Assembly (NCBI GenBank): GCA_025450555.1
Contig: JANWHF010000039.1
Location: 1 to 8,150 of the forward strand
Direction of reading: 5' to 3'
DNA from: Tepidisphaeraceae bacterium
GTDB taxonomy: Bacteria; Planctomycetota; Phycisphaerae; Tepidisphaerales; Tepidisphaeraceae
DNA length: 8,150 nucleotides
Below the pieces are notes generated by a model. It was not told where the DNA came from, made no database searches, and saw nothing but the letters and a program-made list of their open reading frames with translations. Positions 1-5,791 of this stretch are shown piece after piece (positions within the stretch are counted from its first letter, which is position 1; every line of letters begins with the position of its first letter). The translations under genes were made by a program, and so were the position numbers.

Positions 1-1122
1 CGCATCGAGCCCCGCACATTCGTCCACTTCGTTAAAATGCGGGATCGGCTGCCCTTCATACAAAACCCGTTGCCCATCGCGCGATTTCACGGGAGGTCGA
101 TCTGCATTATTCAGCATCCCTTCCACCAGGTCCGAAGCGGGCAGCAAATCCTTCAATCCCTGCTGATATTGGATGCCGATGGTCTGGCAGCCGAAGTCGT
201 CGGCAATTCGCACCGCGGCGATATACATCTGACATTGCGTGAGAATCTGCTGATCGGTCAGCTCCGATTGGCCGTCGGTTCCGGTATGGAATTTCATCCC
301 GCGCTCTTCCATCCATTGTCGAACAGCGGCTGCTTCTTCCTGACCGGTTTGAAGCGTTTCGTAATAAAGGGCCGATTGGCTCAATCGCTCTTTGAAGACG
401 CCGGTCGGGTTCAACAGATGATCGGGAATGATGGCGTTGAACATGCCCATACATCCCTCATCGAAGACGCCCATGATCGCCTTTTCGCGCTGAAGCTGGG
501 CGGCCAGCGCGTGCCCGAGCTTTCGCTCGCGCACTGGAACTTTCGCATCCTTCCATCGCGTGACGTGCGATGTCTTGTGCTTGGCCTTTCCATGCACGAG
601 CCAATCGCGCAGGTAATCACGGAAGAAGCTATCGGAAAAATCTTCGCTCCAGATGGTCGAATATTTGACGCCCGCCTTGGTCAGTGAACCATTGAGATTC
701 AGCATGCCCACGAGGCCCGGCCAAGTTCCTGACCAATTTGCCACCGTCAGGATCGGCCCGCGATGGCTCATCAGCCCTGGCAAAACATGATGTGAGTATT
801 GCCAGACGCTCTCGGCGACAATCAGCGGGGCGTTGGGATCGACATTGTTGGCAAAGACTTCCAGCCCTTCTTTCTGTGAGCTGATGAAGCCATGCCGCTG
901 ATCTTCCTTGTAGCGATGAGCGCGCATGGCTTGGTATCCGATATCGGAGATCGCTTGCCCCAGCAGGCTTTCCATCTTCTCCTGCTCCGGCCAGCATTTT
1001 TCGTTGGCGCTTTGGCGCAGGTCGCCGTTGGCGATGATCTGCACCTGTTTTTTCTTGAGCTTCATGTGAGGCTTGGCGGTTGGAATGCGATACTCGGGCA
1101 TTTGAGCTTTCTCTCGTTTCAT
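1..1122 (-). CDS. L-fucose isomerase-family protein, N-terminal 374 codons (3' end outside window)
   Basis: An open frame runs from an ATG at 1122 to the left edge with no stop, so the C-terminus lies outside. Family members interconvert aldoses and ketoses (L-fucose/L-fuculose, L-arabinose/L-ribulose) in the cytoplasm using a divalent metal; the substrate here cannot be told. The N-terminal half contains WQYSHH, GPILTVANWSGTWPG and LNLNGSLTKAGVKYS; residues about 218-240 contain DEGCMGMFNAIIPD, as in many fucose-isomerase-like proteins of soil bacteria and planctomycetes. Near the right end, DLVEGMLNN followed by NEVDECAG aligns with the E. coli FucI stretch AEALLN...TENDSLNG, so Glu365 probably matches metal ligand Glu337 of FucI. 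The other metal ligands would fall outside the window. Start is uncertain: the ATG at 1122 has no clear Shine-Dalgarno site, while the ATG at 1101 has GAGAG upstream and gives a start closer to the conserved IPTAKP motif. Family is confident, substrate is not. Confidence 0.9.
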   Translation of the reverse strand, partial: MKREKAQMPEYRIPTAKPHMKLKKKQVQIIANGDLRQSANEKCWPEQEKMESLLGQAISDIGYQAMRAHRYKEDQRHGFISSQKEGLEVFANNVDPNAPLIVAESVWQYSHHVLPGLMSHRGPILTVANWSGTWPGLVGMLNLNGSLTKAGVKYSTIWSEDFSDSFFRDYLRDWLVHGKAKHKTSHVTRWKDAKVPVRERKLGHALAAQLQREKAIMGVFDEGCMGMFNAIIPDHLLNPTGVFKERLSQSALYYETLQTGQEEAAAVRQWMEERGMKFHTGTDGQSELTDQQILTQCQMYIAAVRIADDFGCQTIGIQYQQGLKDLLPASDLVEGMLNNADRPPVKSRDGQRVLYEGQPIPHFNEVDECAGLDA

Positions 1123-1178
1123 TGTTCATGAAGGAAGATTTAGAAAGACTATGATAATCGGGGGATCAATCGTTCGTC

Positions 1179-1805
1179 ATGGTCGCGAAATTGGCAAACG
1201 GCCCATTTCAACATCCGCCCGAGACAGCAGAAAACGCAAATGAATCTGCGCCGGTCCTGCCCTATGCGGGCACCGGGGACGGAACGATGGTCGTTCTCGC
1301 GCGGTTCAGCGCGGAAGTGGAAGCGATGATTGCCGCCGCGTTTCTCGAATCCCGGCACATTCGCTGCAAATTGAGTTGGGTGCAGATCAGCCGATCGGCA
1401 CGACGCCGGCTGCTGGAGGTCGCTCAGCCGGACGTGCAGGAAGCGATCAACATCCTGGCCTCGTCTCCGGCTCGAAAATATCTGACGATTCCCGAAGCCG
1501 ATCTTCCGCCGGCCCGCGCGCTGCCGGTGGAAACATGTCCAAAGTGCAGGTCGCCTTTGATCGGCACCGCACCCATCGGCTGGAAACTGTTTCAAATCGC
1601 TCTGGTTCTGATTTGGATCCCGATTGTCGATTCATACATCGGAATTCTCGTTTACTTCGTATTGCTCTGGGGCGCAGCGGTCGTACTGGCGCTGCTGCCG
1701 CGGATGAAATGCAAAGCCTGCAAGCACCGCTGGAAAGGCTCGCCCCACCCGCTCACTCCCTTGGATCATGTGGATCCTCCGGCTCCGGCTCCTTCAGATC
1801 ATTGA
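1179..1805 (+). CDS. membrane protein with DUF2007-like N-terminus and split zinc ribbon
   Basis: Predicted 208-residue protein of unknown function. Residues about 38-65 (VVLARFSAEVEAMIAAAFLE...) resemble the DUF2007 'putative signal transducing protein' fold, a small domain often found beside zinc ribbons. Residues 120-123 form a CxxC knuckle (CPKC). They are followed by a hydrophobic hairpin of two likely transmembrane helices (about 137-150 and 154-173), and then a second knuckle, CKAC, at 178-181 with HRW. The two knuckles could assemble one zinc ribbon on the cytoplasmic face, with the membrane hairpin inserted between its halves. The tail is Pro-rich. The ATG at 1179 lacks a well-placed Shine-Dalgarno site; the internal ATG at 1287, with GGGACGGA just upstream, begins exactly at the recognisable domain and may be the true start. 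The gene diverges from the isomerase gene with only about 56 bases between starts. Its last 53 bases overlap the small gene on the opposite strand. Confidence 0.75.
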   Translation: MVAKLANGPFQHPPETAENANESAPVLPYAGTGDGTMVVLARFSAEVEAMIAAAFLESRHIRCKLSWVQISRSARRRLLEVAQPDVQEAINILASSPARKYLTIPEADLPPARALPVETCPKCRSPLIGTAPIGWKLFQIALVLIWIPIVDSYIGILVYFVLLWGAAVVLALLPRMKCKACKHRWKGSPHPLTPLDHVDPPAPAPSDH

Positions 1806-1941
1806 GCAGATCGACGAAGTCCAAGTCGTCCAACTCGAACCATTCGGGAATAGCCGCTGGGGAACAGCCGCGCCGCTCGGCCAGCGCATTGATGATCCGC
1901 TGCTTTAAATCTGGATCGAGAATCTCGCGAATTCGGATCAC
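1753..1941 (-). CDS. small acidic hypothetical protein
   Basis: A 62-codon frame starting at GTG (1941). I do not recognise the family. The protein begins with a probable amphipathic helix (IREILDPDLKQRIINALAER), then RGCSPAAIPEWFELDD, and ends in a strongly acidic, Pro-rich tail (EPEPEDPHDP). The composition (no runs of Arg/Ser or Cys, charged and helical) looks like real protein rather than antisense read-through, and the frame extends well past the end of the facing gene. Its final 53 bases lie antisense to the C-terminal Pro-rich tail of the membrane protein ending at 1805. No clear Shine-Dalgarno site precedes the GTG. It lies about 35 bases downstream of the lipoprotein gene on the same strand (stop at 1977) and could be co-transcribed with it. 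Confidence 0.5.
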   Translation of the reverse strand: MIRIREILDPDLKQRIINALAERRGCSPAAIPEWFELDDLDFVDLLNDLKEPEPEDPHDPRE

Positions 1942-1976
1942 GACGTGATTCTATGCGATGTGCTTTACTGCTGCGC

Positions 1977-2615
1977 TTACTTAGTCCATTGCAGCGATTT
2001 TGCGATCCTATCGAATACAGCGCGGTCGACGGGATATTGTGCGCGATCTGTATCGAGGCCTAATAGATAGACGTGATCGCCATGCACGGTCAGCAGCGTG
2101 ACCTCGTCCATCGTCTTGCCGTCGGAAGCCCAGGAGGTGTGCACGAGTCGGCCTTTGTTGCCGCGCGGATCATCTTCGACCTGCTCTTCGATCTTTAAGC
2201 CGGGATGCTTCTTTTTCAGATCATCGAGGTAGCCATTCTGGACCAGGCCAATTGGGATCAGGCCGGGCAAATGGGCCGGGAGGGACGGCTCATCCAGTGA
2301 AATCGTGCGCGAATCGCTCGCTGAGGGAACGAGCAGAACGACATCATCATTGGAAGGCCTGGATTTCCAGTTCGAAGGGAATTGCAGTTTGATCCCAGCC
2401 TTGGAATTCTCGTAATACTGATCGACGACCTGCGGGGCGGGCGCCGGCGCGGGGGGAGCTTTCTGGGGGCTTTGTGTGACAGGCTCTGTCGCCGGCGACG
2501 GAGCCGCGGCTCGGCCAAAGCGACGGCAACCTGCCAATGATGCGATCAGGAGAAGCCCCATCGCACCCAGCACGCAGTTTCTGCGTAATATTGCGGCCCG
2601 AGCCCCGACTTTCAT
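1977..2615 (-). CDS. lipoprotein with PsbP/DcrB-like domain
   Basis: Predicted 212-residue lipoprotein. An N-terminal basic stretch (RAAILRRN) precedes a hydrophobic segment ending in the lipobox LAGC, so Cys30 should be lipidated and the protein anchored on the outer face of a membrane. Residues about 36-64 are a Pro/Ala-rich linker. From about residue 66 (YYENSKAGIKLQFPSNW) to the end (VFDRIAKSLQW) the pattern is that of the PsbP/Mog1/DcrB-like fold: an opening 'aGi.l.fPs.W' strand pair, a central 'RLVHTSW..DGK..DEVTLLTVHG' region and a closing helix with 'I..SLQW'. Such domains occur in many secreted lipoproteins without a known reaction. It diverges from the membrane-protein gene at 2708 with 92 bases between. 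The closest Shine-Dalgarno-like match is AAGG about 12 bases upstream, which is rather far. Lipoprotein class is confident; fold assignment is from motif style. Confidence 0.85.
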   Translation of the reverse strand: MKVGARAAILRRNCVLGAMGLLLIASLAGCRRFGRAAAPSPATEPVTQSPQKAPPAPAPAPQVVDQYYENSKAGIKLQFPSNWKSRPSNDDVVLLVPSASDSRTISLDEPSLPAHLPGLIPIGLVQNGYLDDLKKKHPGLKIEEQVEDDPRGNKGRLVHTSWASDGKTMDEVTLLTVHGDHVYLLGLDTDRAQYPVDRAVFDRIAKSLQWTK

Positions 2616-2678
2616 GGGTTCAATCTACCTTATGCCACGTGGAAACGCGCGGCGAAAAGATCAGGAAATCCATTTGGA

Positions 2679-2696
2679 TGAGCCGATAACGGCTCA
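2679..2696 (+). promoter_or_regulatory. perfect hairpin directly before the Shine-Dalgarno site of the 2708 gene
   Basis: TGAGCCG (2679-2685) and CGGCTCA (2690-2696) form a perfect 7-bp stem with the 4-base loop ATAA. The Shine-Dalgarno sequence AAAGG (2697-2701) follows with no gap and the ATG at 2708 is six bases further on. A stem here could influence ribosome access in the mRNA, or the dyad could be a protein-binding operator for the divergent pair. The structure is seen; the role is inference. Confidence 0.4.
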
Positions 2697-2707
2697 AAAG
2701 GCGTTCC

Positions 2708-3562
2708 ATGTTGCAAGAGATGCTGTCCCTGCTTCCGCCAGGCGTGGTGAAGCTGCCCTGGTGGCAGCCTGCCGCTGTTGCCGGCATGGGTGCGCTGCTT
2801 GGATTGGCCGGCGCGCGCCATAGTCGAACGCTGGTGACGCTGACTGCGGTCGCAGGCGGGACGTTTCTCGGGCTGCATGCGCCAAGCTGGTTTGCGCTGA
2901 AAATGGATGGCATTGGAGCCGCCTTTTGTACTGCCATTGCGGTCGGTGTCATTGGGTTTCTGCTTCATCGCACGTTCATCGGGCTGTTACAGGCGATGCT
3001 GTTTGGTTCGCTGGCGGGAGTTGGGACGTGGATTGCCCGCGCGGGCACGACGCCCTGGCAATTGCCGCGAATCGATTTGAGCCAATCGGCGCCGGCGATT
3101 TTATCGGCACTGCGGGATTCACTGCCGGCCCAATTGCATACGGCATTACCCGTTGCGATCGCAGTCGGCTGGGGCCTTGGAATTATGCTGGCATTCTTCT
3201 GGCCGCGGTTCAGCCAGGTGACCTTTTTCAGCTTATTTGGGACGACGATCATGACAGTCGCAGGCGCGCTGGCCGTTGGACAGGTTCGACCCGATCTCCT
3301 GGCACGGGTTCCTTCCGATCCGAAAATCCAACTCGCTCTTTTCGGGGGAATCGTTCTTCTTGCCATGGCCATTCAATGGCTGCTGCTTCCGCGCAACAAG
3401 CGAGCCGCTCGAGCGTCCGCGAAAGATTCAGCAAACAATGCTGATCATGAGGAATCGCTGATTTTCCCATCACCCAGCCTTGCCTCGGGGAGCTTTCCGA
3501 TCGATCAGAAGCGCCAGGAAACGGCTGCCCGCAGACAGCGCGCAATCGCTACAGAAAGTTAA
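2708..3562 (+). CDS. polytopic membrane protein, DUF4203/TMEM198-like, first of a pair
   Basis: Predicted 284-residue inner-membrane protein of unknown function. The start is supported by AAAGG six bases before the ATG. About seven hydrophobic segments can be seen: residues 18-36, 41-58, 67-87, 90-110, about 145-165, 170-190 and 207-226. They are rich in small residues (Gly, Ala), with 'GxxxG'-like spacing typical of the DUF4203/TMEM198-type proteins that pair tightly packed helices. A cytoplasmic-type tail of about 55 residues starts at NKRAARASAKD and is rich in Arg, Lys, Gln and Ala. The gene diverges from the lipoprotein gene and is followed at once by a second protein of similar character in the +1-shifted frame, so the two are probably co-transcribed. 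Both belong to the class of Gly/Ala-rich multi-helix proteins, though family membership is by appearance only. Confidence 0.75.
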   Translation: MLQEMLSLLPPGVVKLPWWQPAAVAGMGALLGLAGARHSRTLVTLTAVAGGTFLGLHAPSWFALKMDGIGAAFCTAIAVGVIGFLLHRTFIGLLQAMLFGSLAGVGTWIARAGTTPWQLPRIDLSQSAPAILSALRDSLPAQLHTALPVAIAVGWGLGIMLAFFWPRFSQVTFFSLFGTTIMTVAGALAVGQVRPDLLARVPSDPKIQLALFGGIVLLAMAIQWLLLPRNKRAARASAKDSANNADHEESLIFPSPSLASGSFPIDQKRQETAARRQRAIATES

Positions 3563-3575
3563 GTCTCGCGCCGTC

Positions 3576-4295
3576 GTGGTCGAATTGAAGCGCGTGGAGA
3601 CTGCACCTCTTCAAGACGCGGCAACGCAGGCGGCACATGCCGCCACGGTCCTTCCCCAGGTTGGACCTGTCAGCTTTCCCACCCATTGGCCCGCACAGGC
3701 CGACCTGATGAGCTGGTGTCAGCAGCTTGGGCCGGGCATGGCGGCGCTGCTGGTTTTGCTTGGGTTGATCTACCTTCTTTTCGGCTACAACATCTTCAAG
3801 CTGCTCGTGGCATTCAACGCCGCAGTCATTGGCGGGATGATCGGCGCTGAGATTGCCGACCGGACGCACACGGCCATGCTTGTTCCGACGATCGTGTCGG
3901 TGGCGTTCATTGCCGTCATCATCACGCTGCCATTAATGAAATGGGCGGTGGCGGTGATCGGCGGCCTGTTTGGCGCGGCTTTAGGCGCAGGCTTGTGGCG
4001 GACGTTCGGCCAGGACCCGCATTTCATGTGGGCCGGGGCGGCAATTGGAATGGTGCTCTTTGGCCTGCTCTCCTTCATCGTCTTCCGCGGCTGCGTCATG
4101 ACCTACATGAGCCTGCAGGGCGCGACGATGCTGATCGTGGGATTGCTCGGCCTGGTCTTCAAATACAACGAGCTTGAGCCGCGCGTCAGCCAGGGAATGA
4201 TGCTCCGGCCATTCCTGCTGCCGATGGCAATTCTCATTCCTACGGTGCTGGGTGTGATGTTTCAGCAGAACAATAGCAAGCCGGAAAAGGTTTGA
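3576..4295 (+). CDS. polytopic membrane protein, DUF4203/TMEM198-like, second of a pair
   Basis: Predicted membrane protein of about 239 residues if it starts at the GTG at 3576. The frame is open upstream to a TTG at 3480, but that start would overlap the preceding gene by 83 bases. GTG 3594 and ATG 3708 are further options, and none has a good Shine-Dalgarno site. A soluble N-terminal stretch leads into at least six hydrophobic segments, beginning with GMAALLVLLGLIYLLFGYNI. The others are the segment around FNAAVIGGMIGAEIAD, VPTIVSVAFIAVIITLPL, AVAVIGGLFGAALGAGLW, MWAGAAIGMVLFGLLSFIVF, GATMLIVGLLGLVF and the closing LLPMAILIPTVLGVMF. The small-residue-rich, paired-helix pattern matches DUF4203/TMEM198-type proteins. 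The tail is short and basic. The gene follows its partner with at most 13 bases between and is probably translationally coupled to it. No function is known. Coding status is firm, the start is not. Confidence 0.75.
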   Translation: MVELKRVETAPLQDAATQAAHAATVLPQVGPVSFPTHWPAQADLMSWCQQLGPGMAALLVLLGLIYLLFGYNIFKLLVAFNAAVIGGMIGAEIADRTHTAMLVPTIVSVAFIAVIITLPLMKWAVAVIGGLFGAALGAGLWRTFGQDPHFMWAGAAIGMVLFGLLSFIVFRGCVMTYMSLQGATMLIVGLLGLVFKYNELEPRVSQGMMLRPFLLPMAILIPTVLGVMFQQNNSKPEKV

Positions 4296-4336
4296 TCGCG
4301 AGGCAGCGGGCAAACTGCTCCTTTGCATTCCGCGAT
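4295..4336 (+). terminator. possible weak terminator stem after the membrane-protein pair
   Basis: ATCGCG (4295-4300, overlapping the stop codon) can pair with CGCGAT (4331-4336). Between them GCAG (4303-4306) can pair with CTGC (4315-4318), giving a branched or stacked hairpin immediately after the gene end. A short AT stretch follows but there is no true U-tract. Terminator role is inference. Confidence 0.25.
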
Positions 4337-4347
4337 TTGAAACCTGA

Positions 4348-4380
4348 ATTTGAAATTTCAAATCTGAGATTTCAGATTTG
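4348..4380. repeat. AT-rich double palindrome, probable dispersed intergenic repeat
   Basis: Two overlapping inverted repeats are seen. ATTTGAAATTTCAAAT (4348-4363) is a perfect 16-bp palindrome. CAAATCTGA (4359-4367) and TCAGATTTG (4372-4380) form a 9-bp stem with loop GATT. The composition (almost only A, T and short CTG/CAG steps) differs sharply from the GC-rich surroundings. Very similar 'ATTTGAAATTTCAAATCTGA'-type motifs occur repeatedly in intergenic DNA of planctomycetes and relatives, to my recollection, so this is probably one copy of a dispersed element. It could also act as a bidirectional terminator between the plus-strand pair and the minus-strand remnant. Confidence 0.6.
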
Positions 4381-4416
4381 CATCCTCCAGTGCGACCGCC
4401 AAGCCGGCATTGGAGC

Positions 4417-4614
4417 TTAATCCATGCGGTGCCAAGCCCAGCGTTTTTCCTGCGACATCCCCAAAAACACAGGAAATGGTCGTGGCCAAATCGGTGTCGA
4501 TCCATCCTGGTCGAACATCGTGCGAAGGTAGGTCCCAAACCGCTCCCGGCGATCCGCCACCTCATACGGCTCGCGCTGAACCTTCAACAACGGCACATAT
4601 GTCAGATTAGCCAT
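4417..4614 (-). pseudogene. possible 5' remnant of a planctomycete conserved hypothetical gene
   Basis: A 65-codon frame from ATG 4614, with GGA about eight bases upstream, begins MANLTYVPLLKVQREPYE and continues RRERFGTYLRTMFDQDG. This opening resembles, from memory only, the N-terminus of a planctomycete conserved hypothetical family (pattern 'L.yVPLL.VQR.LY..pr...RF..YL.TM'), members of which are much longer. After about residue 35 the frame loses protein-like character (PIWPRPFPVF, RWAWHRMD) and stops at 4417. A second minus-strand frame then looks more protein-like over about 4365-4561 (RPGWIDTDLATT..., GKTLGLAPHGLSSNAGLAVALEDANL) but has no start. Together these suggest a gene broken by a shift and truncated near the palindromic repeat. 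An intact short ORF, or no gene at all, remains possible. Confidence 0.35.
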
Positions 4615-4738
4615 ACCGCATTCCGCATGTTTCCGATCGATTTGATCAGCATCACTGAGTCCAAATCGGCGGCACCTTTCGTGTAGTTTTCTGCCGGTGT
4701 AATTGAACGGCTCATGCCGGGGCGATATCCTCGCGTTC

Positions 4739-5137
4739 ATGGCACGGTGGTTTCAGTCATTTTTCAAGCCTCCCCAGCCTCGAGATGCCCTGGGCGATCG
4801 TGGCGAGAACTTGGCGGCGCGATATTTGCGCAATCTCGGCTATACGATCATCACGCGCAACTTCCGCTGCCCGGTTGGCGAAATCGATATCGTCGCCAGA
4901 GACGGGAAGACCCTGGTATTCGTCGAGGTGAAAACGCGCGCATCGGACGAGCCGACGCCCGAAGATCAGGTCGGCGAGGTCAAACAGCACCAGGTAACAA
5001 AGGCCGGCAAATTTTATCTCTCGCGCTACGGAATCCCGCAGCCGCCGGCCCGGTTCGATGTGGTCGCCATCGTCTGGCCAGAAGGGCGCGAGCCGCAAAT
5101 CCGGCACACGCAAAGCGCTTTTGAGGGGACGTTCTGA
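4739..5137 (+). CDS. yraN: UPF0102 / YraN-family endonuclease-like protein
   Basis: Predicted 132-residue protein of the YraN (UPF0102) family, a small nuclease-fold family related to Holliday-junction resolvases and restriction endonucleases, whose cellular role is not settled. Diagnostic motifs are GDRGENLAARYL (19-30), the long helix-strand NLGYTIITRNFR, GEIDIVARDG (47-56) and VFVEVKTR (60-67). These supply the acidic and Lys residues of the PD-(D/E)xK-like core: Glu23, Asp50, Glu63 and Lys65. The C-terminal RFDVVAIVWP stretch is also typical. Length matches the family. I chose ATG 4739, because the frame upstream only offers a TTG and adds residues not usual for the family. In many bacteria yraN lies just beyond rnhB and rplS. 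Here it is convergent with rplS and rnhB is absent, a rearranged version of that neighbourhood. Confidence 0.92.
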   Translation: MARWFQSFFKPPQPRDALGDRGENLAARYLRNLGYTIITRNFRCPVGEIDIVARDGKTLVFVEVKTRASDEPTPEDQVGEVKQHQVTKAGKFYLSRYGIPQPPARFDVVAIVWPEGREPQIRHTQSAFEGTF

Positions 5138-5191
5138 ATTGACTACGTCCGAAGATGGGGCGCACCCAAAACCCGCGGATCAAGCCACCCA

Positions 5192-5230
5192 AAGGATCAT
5201 CGCCTCGATCGACCTGTGATCGAGATCCTT
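5192..5230. terminator. hairpin between convergent yraN and rplS
   Basis: CTCGATC (5204-5210) and GATCGAG (5218-5224) form a 7-bp stem with a 7-base loop. It is extended by AAGGAT (5192-5197) pairing with ATCCTT (5225-5230) across a 6-base bulge on one side. It sits in the 125-base gap where both genes end, so it fits a shared bidirectional terminator, although neither side has a strong U-tract. Confidence 0.45.
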
Positions 5231-5262
5231 CGAAACAAGTAAGGTTCAATCGGTTGAAAGAT

Positions 5263-5688
5263 TCAGGTCGTCGCGACCAGTTCCGGCGCGGTCGCATTGG
5301 AAACGCGCTGCGCGGCGGGTTGCGCCTCATCGCGCTTTTCCTTGCGCTTCTCGCCAAGACGAACGGCCTTGCCGACGCGATCGCGGAGATAAAAGAGCTT
5401 GGCGCGACGTGTGCGTCCGCCGCGGCGAACGACGACTTTCGCGATGAACGGCGAATGGACCGGGAAGATTCGCTCGACGCCTTCATTGTTGACGATGCGG
5501 CGAACGGTGAAGGTTTCGTTGATGCCATGTCCCTTTCGCATCAGCACGGTGCCGGAGAAGACCTGGATGCGCTCTTTATCGCCTTCGATGATGCGCGTGT
5601 GAACGTCTACCGTGTCGCCGACTTCAAATTGCGGGACATCGGACTTGAGGTGGGGCTTTTCAATGGCTTCGATAATCTGGTTGGTCAT
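5263..5688 (-). CDS. rplS: 50S ribosomal protein L19
   Basis: Predicted 141-residue L19, a component of the large ribosomal subunit at the interface with the small subunit. Family hallmarks are in order: an N-terminal helix (IIEAIEKPHL), FEVGDTVDVHTRIIEGDKERIQVFSG, the signature VLMRKGHGINETFTVRRI (about 49-66), GVERIFPVHSPFI, and VVRRGGRTRRAKLFYLRDRVGKA. Bacterial L19 usually has about 115 residues. The extra residues are a C-terminal tail that starts in KRKEKRDEAQPAAQ and ends in a loose Ala/Thr-rich sequence, as seen in other planctomycete ribosomal proteins. ATG 5688 is supported by GGAG eight bases upstream (5697-5700 on the plus strand). It is the third gene of rpsP-trmD-rplS, 103 bases after trmD. 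That gap can form a GC-rich hairpin (CGGCC/GGCCG) in the leader and may hold a weak internal promoter. Confidence 0.97.
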   Translation of the reverse strand: MTNQIIEAIEKPHLKSDVPQFEVGDTVDVHTRIIEGDKERIQVFSGTVLMRKGHGINETFTVRRIVNNEGVERIFPVHSPFIAKVVVRRGGRTRRAKLFYLRDRVGKAVRLGEKRKEKRDEAQPAAQRVSNATAPELVATT

Positions 5689-5791
5689 GGCTAGGTCTCC
5701 GATCCGGGGCCTGTCGATCGTACGGCCGCTCGGGCCGGACTGAAAAATACCGTAAAATTATCTGTCTTTAAATTCTTTGCTAATCCTGTCT

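Noticed and set aside
37..687. 216-codon open frame on the plus strand
   Set aside because: It is antisense to the fucose-isomerase-like gene, which shows clear conserved motifs in its own frame.
629..1129. 166-codon minus frame starting seven bases before the isomerase ATG
   Set aside because: Arg/Gln/Ser-rich read-through in the wrong frame of the isomerase gene.
1376..1948. 190-codon plus frame over the DUF2007-like gene
   Set aside because: Arg/Ser/Gly-rich composition typical of an out-of-frame shadow; the overlapping frame has domains and helices.
3981..4565. 194-codon minus frame
   Set aside because: Antisense to the second membrane protein and crosses the palindromic repeat; the repeat yields the peptide SEISDLKFQI, an artefact commonly seen when such repeats are translated.
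4698..4703. TGTAAT as a -10 box for yraN
   Set aside because: No acceptable -35 box at the right spacing.
4980..5528. 182-codon minus frame and the 179-codon plus frame at 5155-5694
   Set aside because: Both are shadows of yraN and rplS; Arg/Ser-rich or antisense without motifs.
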